From: Eubacteriaceae bacterium UBA1433
GTDB lineage: Bacteria; Bacillota; Clostridia; Eubacteriales; UBA1433
Direction: 5' to 3'
Assembly: GCA_002329295.1 (NCBI GenBank)
Contig: DCTT01000026.1
Coordinates: 170,084 to 204,738 of the forward strand
Length of the DNA stretch: 34,655 nt
Both the position numbers and the translations under genes were made by a program. Below the pieces are notes generated by a model, which was given only the letters and a program-made list of their open reading frames with translations, had not been told where the DNA came from and did no database searches. Position 1 is the first letter of the stretch. Every line of letters begins with the position of its first letter. Below are positions 17,265-24,361 of this stretch, in pieces.

Positions 17265-18020
17265 TTATTGCCGCCATCTTGCGCCCGGCACATACTGTTT
17301 TACTTGTTCTATAATCTGCTGCATCTCTTGCGGCAAATACGCATCAAACATCTTTTTATTTTCATGTTCCGTTGTATAATCTTGCAAAATCATTCCGCTT
17401 TGCTTAAAAGGCTGCAAATACCATTTCTCTTTTTTATTCTCTGTCATAGATAGTTTTTTTGCCATTTGCAGCAGCGCCTCTGCAGGATGCAGTTGTCTGA
17501 CAACCGTGGTGCGTATTTCATAAGATATATCGGATTTACGCAATAAAAACAGACTTTGTCGCCACTGTTTTATTTGATTTGATTTTTGCTCTTCGCTTTG
17601 ATGCAGCCCCACTGTATCATTCCAATATTGATGACAATTTTTATAATCCAGCGCCACATAGTCAACTGCTTTTTGCTCAAGCAACCTGTTTAGCCGCTCA
17701 GGCAAAAGCCCGTTGGTATCTAACTTGACCTGCAAACCCAGTTTTTTGATCTCTGCTGCAAAATTTTCTATATTTTCCTGCAACAAAGGCTCCCCGCCAC
17801 TGATCACCACTCCTTCCAAACAGGCTTTTCGCTTTTCCACATAGCGCAAAAACGATTCTGTTTGGTTGAGTGTTTTATCAAATTGATTATTTTTACACAT
17901 CACCAAGTCGGCATTGTGGCAATAAGCACATCGCAGCTGGCATCCCGCCGTAAAACAAATCGCCGCCACCTTTGTCGGATAATCCAGCAAAGTCAATTTT
18001 TGGTACCCTGCAATATACAT
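17265..18020 (-). CDS. nrdG: Class III RNR activating enzyme, radical SAM
   Basis: 251 residues. It uses a 4Fe-4S cluster and S-adenosylmethionine to install the glycyl radical on NrdD. The radical SAM motif CxxxCxxC is GCQLRCAYCHN (Cys27, 31 and 34), preceded by KLTLLDYPTKVAAICFTAG. GGEPLLQ is the SAM-binding GGE motif, and LDTNG and DYKNC continue the barrel. The start at 18020 (MYIAGYQKLTLLDYP) has AGAGG 10 bases upstream; an open frame reaching 18062 would run into the riboswitch terminator. The 250-residue form resembles the longer NrdG/pyruvate-formate-lyase-activase-like version common in Clostridia. It is first in the operon, ahead of nrdD. Confidence 0.95.
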   Translation of the reverse strand: MYIAGYQKLTLLDYPTKVAAICFTAGCQLRCAYCHNADLVMCKNNQFDKTLNQTESFLRYVEKRKACLEGVVISGGEPLLQENIENFAAEIKKLGLQVKLDTNGLLPERLNRLLEQKAVDYVALDYKNCHQYWNDTVGLHQSEEQKSNQIKQWRQSLFLLRKSDISYEIRTTVVRQLHPAEALLQMAKKLSMTENKKEKWYLQPFKQSGMILQDYTTEHENKKMFDAYLPQEMQQIIEQVKQYVPGARWRQ

Positions 18021-18047
18021 ATTGCGACCTCTTCTTTTTTCTCTTCT

Positions 18048-18081
18048 AATAAAAATCCGCACATTCCCTAAAAAATGCGCG
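18048..18081 (-). terminator. Riboswitch expression platform terminator
   Basis: On minus, CCGCGCATT pairs with AATGTGCGG and is followed by TTTTTATT, 28 bases before the nrdG start. The upstream GTCCGCA could pair alternatively with the TGCGGA arm, which gives a switch. Confidence 0.8.
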
Positions 18082-18104
18082 GTTCATTTGCGGACACTTT
18101 TTTC

Positions 18105-18236
18105 CAAGCTCGGGAAAGTTTGTCTAATCAGTATATCGGGCAATCGGACTTAGAAATGATTTCCACACCGTAGCGGCTCTGTGCAGGATTCTCACCTGCT
18201 TCCCCCGAATATACATCTTCTTACTTTATTTGTACA
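18105..18236 (-). promoter_or_regulatory. Cobalamin (B12) riboswitch controlling nrdG-nrdD
   Basis: The minus strand has the core order of cobalamin aptamers: GGGGAAGCAGGTGAGAATCC, then TGCACAGAGCCGCTACGGTG, a short P7 region, and a B12-box-like AAGTCCGATTGCCCGATATA (18132-18151). The peripheral stems are short compared with the classical btuB form, so it belongs to a compact version. A promoter lies just upstream and a terminator just downstream, which fits transcriptional OFF control by B12. Known precedents place B12-independent enzymes under such control when a B12-dependent isoenzyme (here a class II NrdJ, expected elsewhere) exists. Confidence 0.9.
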
Positions 18237-18239
18237 GGC

Positions 18240-18268
18240 ATGTTACCACAACATATGCGCCGTGTCAA
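18240..18268 (-). promoter_or_regulatory. Promoter of the riboswitch-nrdGD transcript
   Basis: On minus, TTGACA (18263-18268), 17-base spacer, TAACAT (18240-18245), immediately ahead of the aptamer. Confidence 0.8.
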
Positions 18269-18329
18269 TATTTTTTTCATATATATTGTGGTTTTTTGTT
18301 TTAATTTTTTAACCTCAAAAAATAGCTTC

Positions 18330-18350
18330 TTTGTGATATTTTGTCACAAA
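18330..18350. promoter_or_regulatory. Dyad TTTGTGA-N7-TCACAAA upstream of nrdG
   Basis: Perfect 7-base arms separated by TATTTTG, 62 bases upstream of the nrdG -35. It resembles Rex operators (TTGTGA-N6-TCACAA) and CRP-type sites, but the spacer is one base too long. It could also be a simple hairpin. Confidence 0.35.
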
Positions 18351-18353
18351 CAT

Positions 18354-18418
18354 GCAAAAAACCTCTCGCAATTATCAATGTTTTCCTCTGACATATTATA
18401 CCGTTTAAGAGGTTTTGC
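18354..18418. repeat. Inverted repeat of the CCTCT/AGAGG type
   Basis: GC-AAAAAA-CCTCT (18354-18366) and AGAGG-TTTT-GC (18409-18418) are inverted copies around a 42-base interval, with a two-base bulge. No gene is evident between them. Confidence 0.35.
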
Positions 18419-18482
18419 ACACTATTTCTTTCCTAACAATCCTAAAGCTTACCGCAAAAATAATGTTAATTTTCGTAGAAAT

Positions 18483-18510
18483 AAAAAAAAGAGCCGCATT
18501 ACTGCGGCTC
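18483..18510 (-). terminator. Minus-strand terminator without an identified gene
   Basis: GAGCCGCA-TTAC-TGCGGCTC (18491-18510) is followed on minus by eight T. A 60-codon minus frame (18499-18681) ends inside the stem with YNEYHIHILVYEDWNDEGNP, but it has no ribosome binding site or known family. This may be the tail of a lost gene or a small transcript. Confidence 0.65.
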
Positions 18511-18588
18511 ACTTGGTATCGGATTGCCTTCATCATTCCAATCTTCGTAGACCAGGATATGTATGTGGTACTCGTTATACATTTTTTT

Positions 18589-18630
18589 ACACGTTTTGTG
18601 TTGAGTATTGCTAACACACGTTTTGTGTGT
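18589..18630. repeat. Two copies of a dyad ACACGTTTTGTGT
   Basis: ACACGTTTTGTGT occurs at 18589-18601 and again inside ACACACGTTTTGTGTGT at 18614-18630. Each copy is itself an inverted repeat around GTTTT. They are spaced about 27 bases centre to centre, like tandem regulator sites. Confidence 0.5.
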
Positions 18631-18771
18631 AATAATTAGCTTATCTACACACAAGGAGCTATTTAAAATTGAAGATTTCAAGGAGTTTATCAGGAGTAAG
18701 AAGAGGAAGGAAAAGTAACCACCTTAAAAAGCTTTATACCTAAATGGTAACAAATATTAATCAAAAACTAT

Positions 18772-18800
18772 TTGCATTTTATAAATTTGGCGGTTGTAAT
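18772..18800 (+). promoter_or_regulatory. Possible promoter of a small transcript
   Basis: TTGCAT (18772-18777), 17-base spacer, TGTAAT (18795-18800). Start expected near 18807. Confidence 0.35.
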
Positions 18801-18806
18801 AATACT

Positions 18807-18907
18807 GTAGATAGAAATATGCTGTATATTTGTGTAACTGAATTAACGTTTAAGCGATTTGTAAAATCGCCAGCCACAAGGAAAAACCGCCATAGCGGCG
18901 TTTTTTT
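18807..18907 (+). ncRNA. Candidate small RNA with 3' terminator
   Basis: About 100 bases between a plausible promoter and a terminator, with no open frame. The 3' half holds two stems: GCGATTT-GTA-AAATCGC (18854-18870), and AAAAACCGCC/GGCGTTTTTTT with one bulged C (18882-18907), ending in seven T. Between them is the unpaired stretch CAGCCACAAGGA. No known RNA family is recognised. It could instead be the 3' end of a decayed gene with its terminator. Confidence 0.35.
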
Positions 18908-18934
18908 GTTTATAGAATAATATCAACACGGAGC

Positions 18935-19424
18935 AAGTATGAATTTATTTACTCAGACGAATCGGGAGTTTTTGACGTAAAGCATAATAATTATTATACG
19001 TACGGTTGATTAATTTTTTTATCGAAACAAGATCTCGAAAATATATACACATTGAAAAAGTTATTAAAACCGAAAGATATCCAGGCATTAGAGAACTAAA
19101 GGCTTGCAATATATCTAACAGGGACAAGGGAAAATTGTTTAGATCAATGAATAATGTAATAAAGTTTGGAGCATTGATTGACCAACGTAGAGTTAAAAAA
19201 ATATATTTGAAGATAAAAATTCAAAACAGAGATACCTTGACTATGTTTTTAAAATAAGTCTAAAAGCAGCTCTAATAACTTTATCACAAGAGAATAGATT
19301 AAATCTGTCAGATATGGTTTATATGAATGTATTTGTCGATGAACATACCACTGCTACAGATGGGCTGTATAAATTAAAAGAAGGGCTAATCAGCATACCG
19401 AAGGAGTACAGCTGCAAGAGATAA
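18935..19424 (+). pseudogene. Broken DUF3800-family gene
   Basis: Three frames together spell one protein. Frame one reads KYEFIYSDESGVFDVKHNN, then YYTYG-stop-LIFLSKQDL, matching the (Y/F)xDESG start and GG of DUF3800. The TGA at 19007-19009 replaces the second Gly. Around 19050 the coding shifts to a frame reading HIEKVIKTERYPGIRELKAC, then NISNRDKGKLFRSMNNVI. Around 19215 it shifts again to RYLDYVFKISLKAALI, MVYMNVFVDEHTTATDGLYK, ending at TAA 19422. DUF3800 proteins are RNase H-like and often carried on mobile or defence islands. No start codon is in frame at the 5' end. It is dead. Confidence 0.75.
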
Positions 19425-19492
19425 CAGGAGACGGCTACAACGCACCACATAGTGCGGTTGTAAGAATATTTTATTACGAAAAACTAAAATAA
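19394..19492 (+). pseudogene. Unrecognised gene tail
   Basis: An open tail with the sequence HTEGVQLQEITGDGYNAPHS then AVVRIFYYEKLK and TAA at 19490-19492. It overlaps the end of the DUF3800 relic in another frame, with no start codon and no ribosome binding site. It reads like a genuine protein C-terminus joined to the DUF3800 relic by a deletion. I do not recognise the family. Confidence 0.35.
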
Positions 19493-19517
19493 AACCCATT
19501 GATCGAAATTATAAAAT

Positions 19518-19552
19518 ATATGAGTTATTGCACACAATGCAACAACTCATAT
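19518..19552 (+). promoter_or_regulatory. Hairpin directly before the Shine-Dalgarno of the small membrane protein
   Basis: ATATGAGTT-A-TTGC pairs with GCAA-C-AACTCATAT (13 pairs, one mismatch, 7-base loop ACACAAT). It ends one base before AGAGGGG. There is no T-run, so it is not a terminator. It may influence translation or be a relic end of an element. Confidence 0.5.
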
Positions 19553-19569
19553 GAGAGGGGCTTTCCGCT

Positions 19570-19860
19570 ATGTTATCTACATTAATCATTATTCTAATCA
19601 TATTAAGTGTATCTATGCTATACGTAGCATGGTTCATCGTAAGCTATATTTTTTATATATTTATGTACATACTTGGCACATATCTACCGAGAATCGGATG
19701 CACGAAATGGTCATATAGACTCCCTGACTTATCATTAAAAACAAGAATTTTTGGGAAAAACATAGAAAAAAAAGGAATGCGAGATATTGTGATACCGATT
19801 GTCTTACATGTATTAGGAATAACTGGATGGATTTTGTTTTTTACCGGAATCATTTATTAA
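19570..19860 (+). CDS. Small membrane protein, unrecognised
   Basis: 96 residues with AGAGGGG 9 bases upstream of the ATG, a good ribosome binding site. Residues 1-40 form one long or two adjacent hydrophobic segments (MLSTLIIILIILSVSMLYVA, WFIVSYIFYIFMYILG). A polar stretch with RIGCTKWSYRLPDLSLKTR and IFGKNIEKKG follows, then a C-terminal helix IVIPIVLHVLGITGWILFFT. There is no family match I can name. The gene lies inside the decayed element and its stop abuts the truncated integrase sequence, so it is probably cargo. It may still be functional, since the frame is intact. Confidence 0.55.
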   Translation: MLSTLIIILIILSVSMLYVAWFIVSYIFYIFMYILGTYLPRIGCTKWSYRLPDLSLKTRIFGKNIEKKGMRDIVIPIVLHVLGITGWILFFTGIIY

Positions 19861-20253
19861 TCAATCCCAAAAAAGAACGAAAACAAAAAAACCGTAATGC
19901 TCCAATCCCCGAATCTTTCAATGATGTGCTTTATCAAATCAAAGAATTAAACAATGGAGAAATAGAAGCCGGATTACACGAAAACAGGAAACTTGTTTTC
20001 CCTTCTATTACCGGTACCTATATTGACGGGAAAAATTTCACACGATCTTATCAGCGTACCCTTGCACGTGCAAAGATTCCATACAGACGCCCTCACAACT
20101 TGAGACATACATACGCTACAAAACTACTTGAATCCAGCGCAAATATCCTAACCGTGGCTCGTCTTCTCGGTCACACCATGCAGGACATATGCACATGTTT
20201 TGAGACGTCTTAAAAAAAGAGAAATTGAAGTCCTGAACGATATTTTTTCATAA
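19861..20253 (+). pseudogene. Truncated tyrosine recombinase (phage-type integrase)
   Basis: The C-terminal catalytic half of an integrase. The frame reads NPKKERKQKNRNAPIPESF, then GTYIDGKNFTRSYQRTLARA, and the box HNLRHTYATKLLE with LTVARLLGHT, giving the His-x-x-Arg and Leu-Gly-His signatures. The SAM-like N-terminal domain and the first catalytic Arg region are missing. After LLGHTMQD the frame breaks. The catalytic Tyr region continues one frame over as YAHVLRRLKKREIEVL and stops at TAA 20251. A 5' truncation plus a frameshift means it is not active. The tRNA-Arg 3' end lies 77 bases beyond, the classical position for an integrase next to its attachment site. Confidence 0.8.
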
Positions 20254-20257
20254 AAGT

Positions 20258-20299
20258 TGAGAATATAATATTAAAATAATGTTAATTTCTATATTCTCA
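20258..20299 (-). terminator. Long AT-rich inverted repeat between integrase relic and tRNA-Arg
   Basis: TGAGAATATA (20258-20267) and TATATTCTCA (20290-20299) are perfect inverted copies, with inner ATTAA pairing. On minus the stem is followed by ACTTTT, so it may end the tRNA transcript. It may also be part of the element's attachment region. Confidence 0.4.
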
Positions 20300-20329
20300 T
20301 TCCAAAAACACCTATATAATCAAGTAAAA

Positions 20330-20406
<77 letters not shown>

Positions 20407-20417
20407 ACGCAAAATTG

Positions 20418-20445
20418 ATTGTAGCACGTATCGTTTGAAAATCAA
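20418..20445 (-). promoter_or_regulatory. Promoter of tRNA-Arg
   Basis: On minus, TTGATT (20440-20445), 16-base spacer, TACAAT (20418-20423), 12 bases before the tRNA. Confidence 0.65.
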
Positions 20446-20602
20446 GGCGCTTTTCAAAATTTTTCATAGCTTCCAAGCAATGATTTTGCCCTTCAATACA
20501 CAAACGACTCTATGCGAAAAAATCATCCGCATTAGCTGTTTTTTCCTGCTTAAAGAAAAGCACACAAAAGCAACAAACATCTTTTGTGGCAAATATCTTT
20601 TT

Positions 20603-21247
20603 TTAAATATCATTTTTTTTCTTGCGATGTTTTCTGAAATTTTCCCGAATGCGCGGTTCTGAATTTTTCATCAAGCGCCGAATGTTGTCTTTATGCTTAT
20701 AGATGACAATCAAGCTCGTAAACATCAAAATCAATACGCCGATGCCGTAGCTGTATCCTTTGACAATCAGTATGTAGACAGGATACAACATCGTAACCAA
20801 AATCGTTGAAATCACCAATCGATCTACGATGATGCCGAAAATAACGGCACTGATACCGAAAATAAACCCCGCCAAAGGACTGAGACCCAGCATCATGCCC
20901 ACATAGGTAGCAAATCCCTTTCCTCCCTTAAACTTCAGTTTAAGAATACAAGGAAAAATATGCCCCAACACCGCACCGCACCCGGCAACCACCGGTGCAT
21001 AAGTCAAATCCTTAAAAGCTGTTCTTGCAATAACAACCGGAGCAACCCCTTTGAGAATGTCCACAACATACGCAATCAAAGCATATTTGTACCCGACCGT
21101 CACGGCAACATTGCTGGCGCCTGCGTTGTTTGTGCCAAATTGCCTGATGTCAATTCCTGCTTTGATTTTTGCAATAATATATGAAATAACGATATTTCCA
21201 AACATATATCCCATCAATAAAATGGCAATATACTTCAGGATAACCAT
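20603..21247 (-). CDS. plsY: Glycerol-3-phosphate acyltransferase, divergent PlsY
   Basis: 214 residues. An integral membrane protein that transfers the acyl group from acyl-phosphate to glycerol-3-phosphate, the first step of phospholipid synthesis. Motif 2, GHIFPCILKLKFKGGKGFAT (residues 95-114), is well kept. Motif 1 reads GTNNAGASN (38-46) instead of the usual GSGNxGATN, and motif 3 reads RLMKNSEPRI instead of RLxxGxE. About six membrane helices and a basic C-terminal tail (FRKHRKKKND) are seen. GGGGGAAAGAAA precedes the ATG, and a promoter lies upstream on minus. The motif changes suggest either a lineage variant or a second, specialised copy. Confidence 0.9.
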   Translation of the reverse strand: MVILKYIAILLMGYMFGNIVISYIIAKIKAGIDIRQFGTNNAGASNVAVTVGYKYALIAYVVDILKGVAPVVIARTAFKDLTYAPVVAGCGAVLGHIFPCILKLKFKGGKGFATYVGMMLGLSPLAGFIFGISAVIFGIIVDRLVISTILVTMLYPVYILIVKGYSYGIGVLILMFTSLIVIYKHKDNIRRLMKNSEPRIRENFRKHRKKKNDI

Positions 21248-21276
21248 TTTCTTTCCCCCTGCTTTGGCTTGAGATT

Positions 21277-21305
21277 ATTTTAACACAGCAACACGGCAAT
21301 CTCAA
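21277..21305 (-). promoter_or_regulatory. Promoter of plsY
   Basis: On minus, TTGAGA (21300-21305), 17-base spacer, TAAAAT (21277-21282), about 30 bases before the start. Confidence 0.7.
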
Positions 21306-21428
21306 CAGAAACAATTTTTTGCTACATAAGATTTCAAACATTTTACACTCTTTTTCAACAAAATTCCTGTCTGAACTATGTTTCCTGTCAATTTTTTGTT
21401 ACAATGTTGCATACAGAAGGAGACTTTC

Positions 21429-22898
21429 ATGAGACGAAGCGGAATTTTGCTGCCTATCAGCAGCCTAAACGGAAAATACGGAATCGGTACACTGGGCAAA
21501 GAAGCCTTTGCCTTCGTAGATTTTTTGTCTGCATCAGGTCAAAGCTATTGGCAGATTTTGCCCATTGGTCCCACAAGCTATGGCGACAGCCCCTATCAAA
21601 GCTTTTCCGCCTTTGCCGGCAACCCTTACTATATCGATTTAGACATTTTGCATGAACAAGGTTTGCTTACCGAAAAAGAATGTCATCTGCACACTTTGCC
21701 TGAAAAAACTGTTGATTATGCAACACTTCATCGCACTCGATTGCCGATTCTAAAAAAAGTCTCTGCACGCATGGATCCATCCACACCGGCTTATCAAGCC
21801 TTTTGCAAAAACCATGCCCGATGGCTTGAAGATTATGCACTGTTTATGACTATCAAAGAACTCCAAGGCAACGCTCCGCTTTTGCAATGGCCCGATGCAC
21901 TGAAGGACAGGCATTCAAAAGCTGTTGCCGCATTGCGCCAAACTCATATGGAAAAAGTAGAGCAGTGGAAGATTCTTCAATACCTTTTTTATGAACAATT
22001 CTTCCGTCTCAAGCAATACGCCAATCACAAAGGGGTTGAACTTATTGGCGATATCGCCATTTATGTCGCTGCCGACAGCGCTGATGTGTGGACCCATCCA
22101 AAACTGTTTCAAGTGAATGCAGACTTCACACAACACAATGTAGCGGGCTGTCCGCCGGACAGATTTTCCGCTCAAGGGCAAATATGGGGCAATCCGCTCT
22201 ATGACTGGTCTTATCATAAGCGTACAAATTTCACGTGGTGGATTCAGCGGCTTGCTCACGCACAGGCTGTCTATGACATGACTCGCTTTGATCACTTTCG
22301 CGGATTGGAAAGCTATTATTCTATCCCGGCTAACCAAACTACCGCAAAGGGTGGCCGATGGAAGAAAGGTCCCGGAAAAGCCTTTATTGATGCCATCAAA
22401 GCTTCATTGCCTTCTATGCGTCTTATTGTCGAAGATTTGGGATTTTTGACGCAAGAAGTTTATGACTTGCTGCACTACAGCGGATACCCGGGTATGAAAG
22501 TACTGCAATTCGCTTTTGCGGGCGACAGCGCCAATATCTATCTGCCGCACTTCTATACACCGCACTGCGTGGTCTATACCGGCACCCACGACAACACCAC
22601 CGCCGAAGACTGGCAATATGTATTTACGCCACAAGAAGTAGCACGCGCAAAAGATTATATGAACTACACCGCACCTTCTTCTTTTGCCTACAGCTTCATT
22701 CGCTTAGCGCTTGCCAGCGTTGCCAAGACAGCCATTATCCCGCTGGCAGACTATTTGTGTTTAGGCAGCGAAGGCAGAATCAATACACCCCAAACCATCG
22801 GCAATAACTGGACATGGCGCGTAAAAAAAGAGGCGTTGACCTCTTCTCTCGAAAAAAGGCTTCGCCATCTTACTTCTCTCTATGGACGACTGCCTTAA
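21429..22898 (+). CDS. malQ: 4-alpha-glucanotransferase (GH77, amylomaltase)
   Basis: 489 residues, the short bacterial form. It transfers alpha-1,4-glucan segments between maltodextrins or glycogen fragments and releases glucose, in the cytoplasm. It begins RRSGILLPISSLNGKYGIG. Substrate-site sequences QILPIGPTSYGDSPYQSFSA follow. The catalytic nucleophile is Asp288 in TRFDHFRG, the acid/base Glu335 in IVEDLG, and the stabilising Asp388 in GTHDNTT. The ATG at 21429 has AAGGAG 6 bases upstream; the frame is open 17 codons further but has no binding site there. A TACAAT (21400-21405) is a possible -10. It is convergent with a sugar-type MFS gene 36 bases away, which suggests a shared glucan or maltodextrin role. 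Confidence 0.97.
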   Translation: MRRSGILLPISSLNGKYGIGTLGKEAFAFVDFLSASGQSYWQILPIGPTSYGDSPYQSFSAFAGNPYYIDLDILHEQGLLTEKECHLHTLPEKTVDYATLHRTRLPILKKVSARMDPSTPAYQAFCKNHARWLEDYALFMTIKELQGNAPLLQWPDALKDRHSKAVAALRQTHMEKVEQWKILQYLFYEQFFRLKQYANHKGVELIGDIAIYVAADSADVWTHPKLFQVNADFTQHNVAGCPPDRFSAQGQIWGNPLYDWSYHKRTNFTWWIQRLAHAQAVYDMTRFDHFRGLESYYSIPANQTTAKGGRWKKGPGKAFIDAIKASLPSMRLIVEDLGFLTQEVYDLLHYSGYPGMKVLQFAFAGDSANIYLPHFYTPHCVVYTGTHDNTTAEDWQYVFTPQEVARAKDYMNYTAPSSFAYSFIRLALASVAKTAIIPLADYLCLGSEGRINTPQTIGNNWTWRVKKEALTSSLEKRLRHLTSLYGRLP

Positions 22899-22934
22899 TG
22901 TCTACAGCGTCACTTTTATCCGTTTATTCATTCT

Positions 22935-24185
22935 TCAATCATCCGCAGCAAAACTTTCCAGAGAAATTTTTTGCTTCGGCTTGCTGTCTCCGTGCCGCAC
23001 AAAAATCATAGCGCCCAATGACAGCAAGGAAAAAAACGCCGCATAGGGAAACAGTGTTTTATAAGAAATATGTTCCAAAAACATACCGGACAAAATGGGC
23101 GTAAAAATTTGTGCCGCCATGGCAAAGGTGTAATAATATCCCGTATATCTTCCCACATCCGCACTTTTGCTCATATCCACTACCATCGGATACATGTTCA
23201 CCGTAAAGGCCGCAAAACCAATACCGCCCAAAGCAAATATAAAATAAATGGCAGCAGAATAATTTTGAAGAAAAAACAACAAACAATAGACCAAAGTCAA
23301 AATCACCAATCCGCACAGGATGGTTTTTTTTCGGCCGATTTTTTCAGCGGCAATGCCCACCGGAATAAAAGAAACAATGGCGACCAACGTAAAAACCAGC
23401 AAACTCCCGGCAAAAGCCCCTCCTTGAATGTGCCAAATGCGCTCAACATATCTGGAATAAGCTGACGTCAGCGCATTAAAGCTCATATAACAAAAGAAAA
23501 CGGCGGCAAGAATAAAAACCAAGCTCTTTTTCACATCTTTCGGCAGTTTTCCTCCGGTTTTTGTTTCTTCCTCGACATCATGAACAGGAGTCATTTTGTT
23601 TTCGCGCACTGTTACCACAAGAATCGCCAGACACACCAGCATCAAGAGCGCCACCGCAACAAACACCGGCATATATTTGGGATTTTCTTGCTGAGGTATC
23701 AGGAAATGTATCGCCAACAGCGTAAACAGTCCGCCAATGGCGCCCATTAAGCTAATAACTCCGTTGGCTTTACTGCGTAAAGGTTTTGGCGTGAAGTCGG
23801 GCATCAGCGCCACGGCCGGAGAACGAAAAACCCCCATTCCCAACAATGCGATACCCAGCGAGAAAATAAAAAGCCCCACACTTTTTTGTTCATTGGCAAA
23901 AACCATCAGCAACAGTGCCACAATAGAAACCAATGTGCCTACGACAATATAGGGCATTCTTTTGCCGTATCGACTGACAGTTTTGTCTGACAACGCACCA
24001 AAAAGAGGCAATAAAAAAAGCGCAAGCACATTGTCCATCGCCATAATAACACCCGTCAAAGTTTCTTTGAAATGAAACGTTTTTTGCAAAATTAACGGAA
24101 TGATGCTGTCATAAAATTGCCAAAAAGCAGAGATATACAAAAAGGCCAATCCTATAAAAAACGTCTGCTTATAATTTAACTTCAT
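22935..24185 (-). CDS. MFS transporter, GPH/SLC45-like sugar carrier
   Basis: 416 residues and about 12 membrane helices. The loop GALSDKTVSRYGKRMPYIVV (motif-A-like SDKxxxRxGKRMPY) is characteristic of glycoside/disaccharide cation symporters of the GPH and SLC45 type. RSPAVALMPDFTPKPLRSKA NG-type sequence in helices 4-5 supports this. The central loop is charged (TVRENKMTPVHDVEEETKTG) and the second half carries AEKIGRKK. It has TAGGGA 5 bases before the ATG. It sits convergent to malQ, so an imported maltooligosaccharide or disaccharide is a reasonable guess, not proven. No binding-protein or kinase gene is adjacent. Confidence 0.85.
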   Translation of the reverse strand: MKLNYKQTFFIGLAFLYISAFWQFYDSIIPLILQKTFHFKETLTGVIMAMDNVLALFLLPLFGALSDKTVSRYGKRMPYIVVGTLVSIVALLLMVFANEQKSVGLFIFSLGIALLGMGVFRSPAVALMPDFTPKPLRSKANGVISLMGAIGGLFTLLAIHFLIPQQENPKYMPVFVAVALLMLVCLAILVVTVRENKMTPVHDVEEETKTGGKLPKDVKKSLVFILAAVFFCYMSFNALTSAYSRYVERIWHIQGGAFAGSLLVFTLVAIVSFIPVGIAAEKIGRKKTILCGLVILTLVYCLLFFLQNYSAAIYFIFALGGIGFAAFTVNMYPMVVDMSKSADVGRYTGYYYTFAMAAQIFTPILSGMFLEHISYKTLFPYAAFFSLLSLGAMIFVRHGDSKPKQKISLESFAADD

Positions 24186-24320
24186 ATTTCCCTACCGATG
24201 TCTAAATTTGTTTAGTTGTACACTGCAAAAATATTCAATGATATTGGAATATTATTTTTCTATTATCATATCATGTCTGTATCAAAAAAACAATTTGTTG
24301 ATGTTTTATTTTGCTGCAAC

Positions 24321-24344
24321 AAAAAAGCGGTTGCCCGTTTTTTT
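24321..24344 (-). terminator. Terminator of the autolysin-cohesin operon
   Basis: On minus, A-run-CGG-GCAA-CCG-C-TTTTTTG forms a short GC stem extended by A/T pairs, 18 bases past the cohesin gene stop. A second TTTGC-TTATA-GCAAA stem with a T-run at 24342-24365 faces the plus strand. Confidence 0.6.
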
Positions 24345-24361
24345 GCTTATAGCAAATTTTT

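Noticed and set aside
18663..18718. Short plus frame IEDFKEFIRSKKRKEK after an AAGGAG site, like the start of a helix-turn-helix regulator
   Set aside because: Only 16 codons, no proper start codon and an immediate stop. Too little to call, although it could be a relic.
14958..19009. TGA read as glycine (both the acyl-CoA dehydrogenase and DUF3800 relics have TGA where Gly is expected)
   Set aside because: Intact genes here (thrS, zapA) end at TGA, and both relics are also truncated or frameshifted, so point mutation in dead genes is simpler.
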